A DNA stretch of 9,230 nucleotides from Methanobacterium sp. GTDB taxonomy: Archaea; Methanobacteriota; Methanobacteria; Methanobacteriales; Methanobacteriaceae. A program made the position numbers and the translations under genes. The stretch lies in the NCBI GenBank assembly GCA_003164415.1, contig PLTK01000208.1:1408-10637 (forward strand), given 5' to 3'. The notes under the pieces were generated by a model. The model was not told the origin of the DNA. It made no database searches and saw nothing but the letters and a program-made list of their open reading frames with translations. Each line of letters opens with the position of its first letter. Positions within the stretch are counted from its first letter, which is position 1. This document shows positions 1 to 5,985 of the stretch, one piece after another.

Positions 1-161
1 CCTGATGCTTCTGCAAATGCAATTCCAAATTTGGCACAGGGCACTGTATTAAATATCGCTTCGTAAAGATCTTCAATTGTTTTAATGAAATGACTCTGTC
101 CTAAAATAATATTACATCCATCAGGAACCTCTATTTTAATTGCCTTTATTTTCAGATCCAT
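1..161 (-). CDS. Adenosine-specific kinase family protein (PF04008 type), 5' part only
   Basis: This is the N-terminal 53 codons of a minus-strand gene that runs off the left edge of the window. The protein starts MDLKIKAIKIEVPDG and continues with a GQSHFIKTIEDLYEA segment (residues 21-35) and a KFGIAFAEAS segment (44-53). I recognise both as hallmarks of the small archaeal/bacterial family annotated as adenosine-specific kinase. Members are small single-domain proteins of roughly 160 residues, so about a third is present. The ATG (159-161 on the plus strand) is preceded by a strong GGAGGT ribosome binding site (complement of 167-172) with 5 nt spacing, which fixes the start. The gene is transcribed divergently from the XRE-cupin regulator. 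The biochemical role of the family is poorly established: AMP/adenosine binding is known from structures, and kinase activity is an annotation I cannot test. Nothing ties it functionally to the oxidoreductase cluster. Confidence 0.75.
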   Translation of the reverse strand, partial: MDLKIKAIKIEVPDGCNIILGQSHFIKTIEDLYEAIFNTVPCAKFGIAFAEAS

Positions 162-419
162 TGAAAACCTCCCCATATTTTTTGTACAAATTTTTATATT
201 GAAACTGTTTTATTCAATTATCTAAATCAAAATTAACACATTATTAGGTTAAATTCTTGGGGCAAAACTATTTTTACTTTTTGAGCGATCATTATATATA
301 TTAGAATTTTTCATAAATTGTCATTAACAATCATTATAAATAATTTATAATTTTATTTATAAAACATCAATATTATTAAATGATTTTTATATTCAAATTA
401 ATTTATATGAGGGTACAAC
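162..419. promoter_or_regulatory. Divergent AT-rich promoter region between the kinase-family gene and the XRE-cupin gene
   Basis: This 258-bp gap has no supportable gene and carries the promoters for both flanking genes. For the minus gene, candidate TATA elements are the complements of 191-200 (AATATAAAAA) and 207-214; the second gives a more sensible leader that keeps the ribosome binding site. For the regulator, TTTATAAAA at 356-364 predicts a start near 385 and a leader of about 35 nt with GAGGG (409-413) six bases before the ATG. Possible operator-like elements are the inverted repeat ATTGT-CATTA-ACAAT (317-331), the 10-bp palindrome TTTGTACAAA (181-190), and ATCATTATA repeated at 288-296 and 330-338. 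All are short for such AT-rich DNA, so only the promoter role is at all secure. Confidence 0.5.
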
Positions 420-974
420 ATGAAAGAGAAAATGAAAGAAATTGCTCAACGTGTCTCAGAGTTAAGGAAGTTATCTGATGTCAAACCTGAGGAAATGGCA
501 GTATACCTGAAAATACCTTATGAAACTTATATCAGTTATGAAGAAGGAAAAAATGATATTCCTGCAAGTGTACTCTATGAAATTGCTCAAAAATTAGAGG
601 TTGATATGGGTCTTCTGTTAACTGGCGAAGAAACTAGGATGCACATATTCACAGTTACACGGAAGGATAAAGGTGTAAGGGTTGAAAGGAGAAAACAGTA
701 CAAATATGAAAACCTTGCTGAAAAATTCATACACAAAAAAGCAGAACCTTTCATAGTTACTGTCAAACCAAAAACCGACGCAGGAAAACCACATACAAAC
801 TCACACCCTGGACAAGAATTTAATTACCTAATCATGGGATCACTGAAGATGTACATACATGATAATGAGATAATTCTAGAGGAAGGAGATTCAATCTTCT
901 TTGATTCATCTTATGAACATGCAATGGAAGCTTTAAATGGTAAAAAAGCTAAATTTTTAGCTATTATCCTTTAA
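420..974 (+). CDS. XRE-family HTH / cupin-domain transcriptional regulator
   Basis: A 184-residue cytoplasmic two-domain regulator. Residues 7-68 form an XRE/Cro-type helix-turn-helix: the EEMAVYLKIPYETYISYEEGK stretch (24-44) has the classic pattern, followed by LYEIAQKLEVDMGLLLTGEE, the usual end of the fold. Residues about 105-184 form a small cupin barrel, with SHPGQEFNYLIMGSL (128-142) and EEGDSIFFDSSYEHAM (154-169). The usual first metal-motif His of HxH is Asn127 here; His129, Glu133 and His167 remain, so metal binding is uncertain. This architecture is common in archaea and bacteria, where the cupin is thought to sense a small ligand. The GAGGG ribosome binding site and position support the start. 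The gene lies 68 bp before the acyl-CoA synthetase with no obvious promoter between, so I infer co-transcription, autoregulation, and control of the acid-activation and oxidoreductase genes. The ligand is unknown. Confidence 0.87.
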   Translation: MKEKMKEIAQRVSELRKLSDVKPEEMAVYLKIPYETYISYEEGKNDIPASVLYEIAQKLEVDMGLLLTGEETRMHIFTVTRKDKGVRVERRKQYKYENLAEKFIHKKAEPFIVTVKPKTDAGKPHTNSHPGQEFNYLIMGSLKMYIHDNEIILEEGDSIFFDSSYEHAMEALNGKKAKFLAIIL

Positions 975-1042
975 TAGACAAGATTTATTATCAATATGAA
1001 ACAGATTTGGATTCTTGAAAATGGAGTTAAAGGAGTATTACA

Positions 1043-2716
1043 ATGTCATCGCTACTAAATAAATTCGTTCCAAAAACACATTTCGATTCTTACGAAGATT
1101 TTGAAAAAAACTTCAAGATTAACATTCCTGAAAATTTCAACTTTGCCTTCGATGTTGTTGATGAATATGCTGAGAAACATCCAGATAAAGTTGCAATGGT
1201 ATGGTGTGACGATAATTCCGAGAGAACATTTACATTTAAAGAGATGAAACTTTACAGTGACAAAGCAGCTAATTTGTTTAAAAACTTAGGCGTTGTTAAG
1301 GGTCAAACAGTTATGCTCACATTAAAGAGCAGGTATGAGTTTTGGTTTTGTCTTTTAGGACTGAATAAGATAGGTGCTATACCAATACCGGCCACACATA
1401 TGCTAAAGACAGAGGATATAGTTTACAGAATTGAAAGTGCAAATATAAAAATGATAGTTTGCATAGCCGAAGATCAAGTACCAGAATGTGTTGATGAAGC
1501 AGAAAAAAAACTTAAAACCAACAAAATAATTAATGTAATTGTTGGCGGAGAAGAAAGGGAAGGTTGGATAAATTTCCGAGAAGAAATAGAGAAGACATCA
1601 GGGGATTTTAAACGTCCAACAGGCAAAGCATCAACCACCAACGAAGATCCTTCCATTGTTTACTTTTCATCGGGAACCACTGGACTACCTAAAATGATAG
1701 TACATGATTTCACTTATCCTCTGGGACACATAATAACAGCAAAGTATTGGCAGAAAGTGGCTGATAATGGACTTCATTACACTGTAGCCGACTCAGGTTG
1801 GGCCAAATGTCTCTGGGGTAAAATATACGGACAATGGATAGCTGGAAGCTCAATCTTTGTATATGACTATGATAGATTTGATGCAGGTCAAATGCTTGAA
1901 AAATCATCTAAACATGGAGTTACAACTTTTTGTGCACCTCCAACAATCTACAGATTTTTGATCAAGGAAGACCTTTCAAAGTATAACTTTTCCACCTTGG
2001 AGTACGCTGTAACAGCGGGTGAACCACTAAATCCTGAAGTTTACAATAAATTCTATGAATTCACTGGATTGAGACTTATGGAAGGTTTTGGCCAGACAGA
2101 AACCGTAGTATGTGTAGCCAACTTCCCCTGGATGAAACCAAGGCCGGGATCAATGGGAAAACCTTCACCAGGTTATGATATATTACTGATGGATAAGAAT
2201 GGTAAAATCTGTGATGTGGGAGAGGAAGGGGAAATTGTTATAAAAACAGCGGATGGAAAACCACCAGGACTCTTTGTAGGATACTATTTGGATCAGAATA
2301 AGACTGATGAAGCATGGTACAATGATTATTATCATACAGGAGATACTGCTTGGAAAGATGAAGATGGATATTTATGGTTTGTTGGAAGAAATGACGACAT
2401 TATAAAAAGTTCGGGTTATCGTATTGGACCATTTGAAGTTGAAAGTGCAGTTATATCCCACCCTTCGGTACTTGAATGTGCAATAACTGGAGTTCCACAC
2501 CCTGTAAGGGGCCAAGTAGTTAAAGCCACCATAGTACTTGCAAAGGGCTATGAACCATCAGAAAAGCTTAAAAAAGAGATCCAAAATCATGTTAAAAGTG
2601 TTACAGCCCCTTATAAATATCCTAGAATAATTGAATTTGTAGATGACCTCCCCAAAACTATAAGCGACAAAATAAGGCGTGTAGAAATAAGGGAGAGGGA
2701 TGAAGGAAAGGGTTAA
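1043..2716 (+). CDS. AMP-forming acyl-CoA synthetase, medium/branched-chain type
   Basis: A 557-residue soluble adenylate-forming enzyme (ANL superfamily) that should convert a carboxylic acid, ATP and CoA to acyl-CoA, AMP and PPi. Visible motifs in order: P-loop A3 YFSSGTTGLPK (207-217); A5 GFGQTE (348-353); A7 YHTGD (430-434); A8 with the adenylate-binding Arg in GRNDDIIKSSGYRIGPFE (448-465); A10 PKTISDKIRR (537-546) with catalytic Lys543. Length and the DSGWAKCLWGKIYGQW block (250-265) resemble the Methanosarcina medium-chain acyl-CoA synthetase (MA3602 type, which prefers 2-methylbutyrate). The Trp that closes the pocket of true acetyl-CoA synthetases (WQTE) is Gly350 here, which favours acyl groups larger than acetyl. 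One oddity is Asp542 where the family nearly always has Gly in A10. The AGGAG ribosome binding site (1031-1035) sits 7 nt before the ATG. Being next to ketoisovalerate oxidoreductase suggests a branched-chain or aryl acid substrate (inference). Confidence 0.9.
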   Translation: MSSLLNKFVPKTHFDSYEDFEKNFKINIPENFNFAFDVVDEYAEKHPDKVAMVWCDDNSERTFTFKEMKLYSDKAANLFKNLGVVKGQTVMLTLKSRYEFWFCLLGLNKIGAIPIPATHMLKTEDIVYRIESANIKMIVCIAEDQVPECVDEAEKKLKTNKIINVIVGGEEREGWINFREEIEKTSGDFKRPTGKASTTNEDPSIVYFSSGTTGLPKMIVHDFTYPLGHIITAKYWQKVADNGLHYTVADSGWAKCLWGKIYGQWIAGSSIFVYDYDRFDAGQMLEKSSKHGVTTFCAPPTIYRFLIKEDLSKYNFSTLEYAVTAGEPLNPEVYNKFYEFTGLRLMEGFGQTETVVCVANFPWMKPRPGSMGKPSPGYDILLMDKNGKICDVGEEGEIVIKTADGKPPGLFVGYYLDQNKTDEAWYNDYYHTGDTAWKDEDGYLWFVGRNDDIIKSSGYRIGPFEVESAVISHPSVLECAITGVPHPVRGQVVKATIVLAKGYEPSEKLKKEIQNHVKSVTAPYKYPRIIEFVDDLPKTISDKIRRVEIRERDEGKG

Positions 2717-2919
2717 ATTGTAAAGATGAACGTACAACATAACAATCCCTAGTATATTTTGATTTTAGAATGGAAATCATTCGATTTATTTAATATAATC
2801 ATTTTTCCAAAAAGATGATTAAATTTGTTTAACTCATTTGATTAATTATTCATGATCAAACAAGATATTAAAATATTTAAAAGAAATTTAGAATTCAAAA
2901 TCGAGAAAAGAATGATAAT
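2717..2919. promoter_or_regulatory. Intergenic region with candidate hairpin, inverted repeat and vor promoter
   Basis: This 203-bp gap contains no supportable gene. It is very A/T-rich and probably holds the end of the synthetase transcript and the start of the vor transcript. At 2797-2820 a near-perfect hairpin can form (AATCATTTTT pairing with AAAAAGATGATT, one G bulged, tight loop), a weak candidate for transcript end processing. At 2837-2860 there is an inverted repeat, TTTGATTA / TGATCAAA (one G-T wobble), with an 8-bp spacer. About ten bases later comes a TATA-like element, ATATTTAAA (2873-2881), which would start transcription near 2900 and leave vorC a short leader. That leader has only a weak Shine-Dalgarno-like stretch, so vorC may be translated nearly leaderless. 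Confidence 0.45.
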
Positions 2920-3228
2920 ATGTCTGAAAAGAAGGATAAAAGAGAAGCATATCCAATAATAAACACTTTAGAGTGTAAAGAATGTGAAAGATGTGTTTTA
3001 GCATGTAGGAAGGGTCTCTTAAAGATGGGTAAGTCCCTGAACGAGAGAGGATATCATTACGTTGAATATGTTGGAGAAGGATGTACTGGCTGTGGGAACT
3101 GTTATTACACCTGCCCTGAACCTCTTGCAATTGAAGTTCACATACCTAAAAAATCAAAGGATAAAAAAAAGAGAGCGGAGGAAATTGAATGGCAACGCAG
3201 CTCGTTAAAGGAAACACAGCAGTTATAA
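2920..3228 (+). CDS. vorC: Ketoisovalerate (2-oxoisovalerate) ferredoxin oxidoreductase, ferredoxin-like subunit VorC
   Basis: A 102-residue polyferredoxin-like subunit with two complete 4Fe-4S motifs: C19-x2-C22-x2-C25-x3-C29 and C55-x2-C58-x2-C61-x3-C65-P. The LNERGYHYVEY stretch (40-50) and GCGNCYYTCPE (57-67) match what I recall of VorC from Methanothermobacter. It should pass electrons between the TPP/Fe-S core in VorA and external ferredoxin. The protein appears longer than the family norm, which I recall as about 80 residues: there is an extra N-terminal MSEKKDKRE and a charged C-terminal tail (KKSKDKKKRAEEIE, 77-90, then 12 more residues). The last 40 nt of the frame overlap the start of vorB, so the final 13 codons are read in two frames. 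Residue 30 after C29 is Arg rather than the usual Pro. It is the first gene of the vor operon. An out-of-frame ATG at 2912 cannot be the start. Confidence 0.88.
   Translation: MSEKKDKREAYPIINTLECKECERCVLACRKGLLKMGKSLNERGYHYVEYVGEGCTGCGNCYYTCPEPLAIEVHIPKKSKDKKKRAEEIEWQRSSLKETQQL
3189..3228 (+). other. 40-nt overlap between vorC and vorB
   Basis: The 3' end of vorC and the 5' end of vorB are read in different frames over this stretch. The vorB ribosome binding site (3177-3181) lies wholly inside vorC codons. This arrangement favours translational coupling or reinitiation between the ferredoxin subunit and the alpha-type subunit. The vorC residues encoded here (ending KETQQL) look unlike a conserved domain, so the overlap most likely arose by extension of the vorC frame. 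Confidence 0.85.
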
Positions 3229-4247
3229 TAGGGGCAATGTACGCGGGATGTGACTGTTATTTTGGATACCCAATAACACCAGCCACAGAAATCCTCCACG
3301 AAGCTTCAAAATATTTTCCAATGACCGGACGAAATTTTGTACAGGCAGAATCTGAAGAAGCAGCAATAAACATGGTGTATGGTGCTTCTGCAGCAGGCCA
3401 CAGGGTTATGACTGCATCATCAGGTCCAGGTATAAGTCTTAAACAGGAAGGATTGTCTTTTCTGGCAGGAGCCGAACTGCCATGTGTTCTTGTGGATATA
3501 ATGAGGGCCGGACCGGGATTAGGGAATATTGGTCCAGAACAAGCCGATTATACACAGTTGGTTAAGGGTGGAGGGCATGGAAACTACAAAAACATAGTTT
3601 TAGCTCCTAATTCTGTTCAAGAAATGTGTGATTTCACAATAAAATCATTTGAACTGGCAGATAAATACAGAAACCCTGTTGTTGTATTGGCAGATGGGGT
3701 GTTAGGACAAATGGTAGAACCACTACAATTTCCTGAAGAAGCAACAAAACCATCTATTGATACATCATGGGCAGTTTGTGGAAATAAAGAAACCAAGAAG
3801 AACCTCGTAACTTCAATATTTCTTGATTTTGAGCAGTTAGAAGATTTTAACTATAAATTACAGGACAAATATCAGGAAGTAAAAGATAAAGAAGTTGCAT
3901 TTGAAGAATATAGGATCGAGGATGCTGAAATAATCCTTGTAGCGTATGGAATTAGCAGTAGAATAGCAAGATCAGCAGTTGAGAGTGCAAGAGAACGTGG
4001 AATAAAGGTAGGATTATTCAGACCAAAAACACTCTTCCCATTTCCTGAAAAAGCCCTTAAAAACATAGCTGAAGACAGGGAATGCACATTTATATCTGTT
4101 GAAATGAGTAATGGACAGATGTTAGAAGATATAATTCTGGCCATTGGTTGCAGCCGTCCGGTTAAACTTGTCAACAGGATGGGTGGAAACCTTGTAGATG
4201 TAAATAGTATCTTAAATAAAATTATAGAAGTTGGTGGTGGTGGATAA
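3189..4247 (+). CDS. vorB: Ketoisovalerate ferredoxin oxidoreductase subunit VorB (pyrimidine-binding alpha-type subunit)
   Basis: A 352-residue subunit equivalent to the alpha chain of 2-oxoacid:ferredoxin oxidoreductases. Domain I carries the signature YPITPAT (27-33), whose Thr contacts the 2-oxoacid, the QAESEEAAI segment (52-60) with the Glu residues expected near the TPP aminopyrimidine, and TASSGPGISL (75-84). The GPGLGNIGPEQ stretch (108-118) takes the place of the GPSTG loop. The C-terminal domain II (about 245-352) contains ILVAYGISSR (249-258) and ends in a Gly-rich tail. Length and sequence agree with the Methanothermobacter VorB as I remember it. The enzyme interconverts 2-oxoisovalerate plus CoA with isobutyryl-CoA plus CO2 and reduced ferredoxin, and usually accepts other branched-chain 2-oxoacids. 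The start is fixed by GGAGG (3177-3181) 7 nt upstream and by the family-typical N-terminus MATQLVKGNTAV, although this lies inside vorC. The stop codon directly abuts the vorA ATG. Confidence 0.92.
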   Translation: MATQLVKGNTAVIIGAMYAGCDCYFGYPITPATEILHEASKYFPMTGRNFVQAESEEAAINMVYGASAAGHRVMTASSGPGISLKQEGLSFLAGAELPCVLVDIMRAGPGLGNIGPEQADYTQLVKGGGHGNYKNIVLAPNSVQEMCDFTIKSFELADKYRNPVVVLADGVLGQMVEPLQFPEEATKPSIDTSWAVCGNKETKKNLVTSIFLDFEQLEDFNYKLQDKYQEVKDKEVAFEEYRIEDAEIILVAYGISSRIARSAVESARERGIKVGLFRPKTLFPFPEKALKNIAEDRECTFISVEMSNGQMLEDIILAIGCSRPVKLVNRMGGNLVDVNSILNKIIEVGGGG

Positions 4248-5699
4248 ATGTCAAACAAGGTCGAAAAAGTTGATGAAAGGGTTTTAGCTAAACCGAAGTC
4301 AATTCTAAACGAATTTCCACGTAAAGGTGGAAGTGCCCCAACTGCAACACATTACTGCCCGGGATGTGGGCATGGGATTCTACATAAACTTATAGGTGAG
4401 GCAGTGGATGAATTGGGTATCCAAGATAGGATGGTTATGACCAGTCCTGTGGGATGTGCTGTTTTTGCTTATTATTACTTCGACTGTGGACATGTTCAAG
4501 TTGCACATGGAAGAGCTCCTGCAGTTGGAACTGGTATATCGCGGGCAGAAGATAATGCTATTGTGATTCTTTATCAGGGAGACGGGGATTTAGCATCAAT
4601 AGGACTTAATGAAACTATTCAAGCAGCCAATCGTGGAGAGAAAATGGCTGTTTTTTTTATTAATAACACGGTCTACGGAATGACAGGAGGGCAGATGGCA
4701 CCAACAACACTGGTTGGAGAAGTTACAGTTACATGTCAAGAGGGAAGAGATCCTCGTTATACTGGATACCCATTACATATGAGTGAACTCTTAAATAACC
4801 TTAAGGCGCCTGTTTTTATTCAAAGGGCTTCACTTTCAGATGCATCACATATACGGATGGCTAAAATAGCGGTTAAAAAGGCATTAGAAATACAGAGAGA
4901 TGGAAAAGGTTATGCATTTGTAGAACTGCTCTCGCCATGTCCAACTAACCTGAGACAGGATGCTGAAAGTGCTGAAAAATTTTTAAATGAACAGATGGAA
5001 GTTGAATTCCCACTTGCAAAATTCAGAGACAGAACATCCGAGGTTGAACCGTTATGTAGGGAAGAAAGTGATTTTTCAAAGGAATCCCTAGACAGAATAT
5101 TTGAAGTAGAGTTGGACAGTACAATGGAAGCAGTTGACGATCCCAACTTTGAAACAAAAGTCATAAAAATATCAGGATTTGGTGGTCAAGGTGTTCTGAG
5201 TATGGGTCTCATATTAGCAGAGGCAGCGTGTAAAGCTCGCCGTCATGTTTCATGGTATCCATCATATGGACCAGAACAGCGTGGAGGTACTTCCAACTGT
5301 ACTGTTGTAATATCTGGTGAACTCATAGGATCTCCTGTTGTAAACCATCCGGATATTTTAGTTGCACTTAACAAACCATCGCTAGAAGAATTTGCAGAAA
5401 GGGTTAAAACTAATGGTATAATTCTTTATGACACTGAAATTGGGGAATTTAATGCTCCAGAAAATGTTAAAGCAATAGGAGTTCCAGCTTTGAAAATTGC
5501 GAAGGAACATGGTGTTGGAAAGGCAGCAAATACTGCAATGTTAGGTGTATTAATGGCCATTTCAACGGAACTATCCGAGAGAGTTTTTGAAGATGCTGTT
5601 AAACAGGCATTTGCAAAAAAACCTAAAATGATTCCTGTAAATCTTGATGTACTCAAATCAGGTTCAAAATGGGCTAAAAAGAATTTAAATATTTTATAA
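4248..5699 (+). CDS. vorA: Ketoisovalerate ferredoxin oxidoreductase subunit VorA (fused TPP-binding beta and gamma domains)
   Basis: A 483-residue fusion. Residues 1-250 form the beta (TPP-binding) domain: CPGC (37-40), C70 in SPVGC and C231 in SPCPTN make the four expected [4Fe-4S] ligands. HGRAPAVGTG (88-97) is the conserved HGR loop. GDGD (111-114) with INN (138-140) is the TPP/Mg motif, followed by GMTGGQMAPTT (144-154). Residues about 250-302 are an acidic linker. Residues 303-483 form the gamma domain, with the nucleotide-fold start KISGFGGQGV (307-316) and YGPEQRGG (340-347), the usual CoA-associated domain of this enzyme class. The beta-gamma fusion is the arrangement known for VOR of Methanothermobacter. 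The start codon follows the vorB stop without a gap, behind a GGTGGTGGTGG run that can serve as ribosome binding site. It completes the VorABC complex and ends the operon; a T-rich terminator follows. All cluster ligands and motifs look intact. Confidence 0.93.
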   Translation: MSNKVEKVDERVLAKPKSILNEFPRKGGSAPTATHYCPGCGHGILHKLIGEAVDELGIQDRMVMTSPVGCAVFAYYYFDCGHVQVAHGRAPAVGTGISRAEDNAIVILYQGDGDLASIGLNETIQAANRGEKMAVFFINNTVYGMTGGQMAPTTLVGEVTVTCQEGRDPRYTGYPLHMSELLNNLKAPVFIQRASLSDASHIRMAKIAVKKALEIQRDGKGYAFVELLSPCPTNLRQDAESAEKFLNEQMEVEFPLAKFRDRTSEVEPLCREESDFSKESLDRIFEVELDSTMEAVDDPNFETKVIKISGFGGQGVLSMGLILAEAACKARRHVSWYPSYGPEQRGGTSNCTVVISGELIGSPVVNHPDILVALNKPSLEEFAERVKTNGIILYDTEIGEFNAPENVKAIGVPALKIAKEHGVGKAANTAMLGVLMAISTELSERVFEDAVKQAFAKKPKMIPVNLDVLKSGSKWAKKNLNIL

Positions 5700-5730
5700 A
5701 TTTTGGAATGATGTATTAATCCCCTATTCC

Positions 5731-5759
5731 CTTTTTTTAAATTATTTTTTAAATTATTT
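5731..5759 (+). terminator. T-rich transcription terminator after vorA
   Basis: About 30 bp after the vorA stop there are successive oligo-T tracts, T7 (5732-5738) and T6 (5745-5750), formed by a perfect tandem repeat of the 12-mer TTTTTTAAATTA (5733-5744 and 5745-5756). Archaeal RNA polymerase terminates on T tracts without needing a strong hairpin, so this is a good candidate terminator for the vor operon. No stable stem precedes it. Confidence 0.6.
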
Positions 5760-5906
5760 ATTTTGAATTCAACCTATTTGTTTTATTTACCATAAAATTT
5801 TAGAACTGGACTAAATTGTCTAATCTAAATCAGTATATATCAATACTATACAAATATAAGCTTATTAAAATCTAATAAAGCGTTAAATTTCCTTTAATTA
5901 GCATTT

Positions 5907-5938
5907 AAAACAAAGTTTAAGTAAAACAAAGTATAAAA
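5907..5938 (+). promoter_or_regulatory. TATA promoter with upstream direct repeat for the second oxidoreductase
   Basis: The TATA box is TATAAAA at 5932-5938. Immediately upstream lies a perfect 10-bp direct repeat, AAAACAAAGT, at 5907-5916 and 5923-5932. The purine-rich second copy overlaps the BRE position and the first base of the TATA box, and the first copy lies one and a half helical turns upstream. This could be TFB/BRE sequence plus an activator or repressor site. Expression has not been shown. Confidence 0.5.
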
Positions 5939-5973
5939 CTATATGTAAGAAAATGAGTTTTTTTGATTATTTT

Positions 5974-5980
5974 AGGAGGT
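5974..5980 (+). promoter_or_regulatory. Ribosome binding site that sets the start of the gamma-alpha subunit at 5986
   Basis: AGGAGGT lies 5 nt before the ATG at 5986. An in-frame ATG upstream at 5953 has no such site, lies before the start point predicted from the TATA box, and would put this ribosome binding site inside the coding region. The 11 extra residues it adds (MSFFDYFRRFE) are translated leader and not conserved protein. Confidence 0.88.
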
Positions 5981-5985
5981 TTGAA

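Larger units (their letters stand above)
5700..5985. promoter_or_regulatory. Intergenic region: vor terminator and promoter of the second oxidoreductase
   Basis: This 286-bp gap has no convincing gene. Its left end holds T-rich terminator sequence (entered separately). The middle is low-complexity A/T-rich DNA and includes ATCTAAATCA (5823-5832), also found once in the divergent promoter region at 220-229. The right end is the promoter: two copies of AAAACAAAGT (5907-5916 and 5923-5932, 16 bp apart) run into a TATA box, TATAAAA (5932-5938). Initiation about 22-27 bp downstream of the box would fall near 5960, leaving a leader of roughly 25 nt before the ATG at 5986. So the second oxidoreductase is probably a transcription unit separate from vor. 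Confidence 0.55.

Noticed and set aside
181..190. Perfect palindrome TTTGTACAAA in the leader of the kinase-family gene
   Set aside because: Only 10 bp, not extended on either side and not repeated elsewhere in the window; too short in A/T-rich DNA to call an operator.
1043..2716. Calling the synthetase acetyl-CoA synthetase (acs)
   Set aside because: Length is about 100 residues short of typical Acs, and the pocket Trp is replaced by Gly, which points to a medium/branched-chain enzyme.
3872..4258. 128-codon minus-strand open frame opposite the end of vorB
   Set aside because: It lies wholly antisense to the conserved VorB C-terminal domain, has no ribosome binding site and its product has no recognisable fold; it is a shadow of vorB codon use.
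5953..5985. Upstream in-frame ATG for the gamma-alpha subunit, adding 11 residues
   Set aside because: AGGAGGT at 5974-5980 is ideally placed for the ATG at 5986, and the TATA box at 5932-5938 predicts transcription starting near or after 5953.
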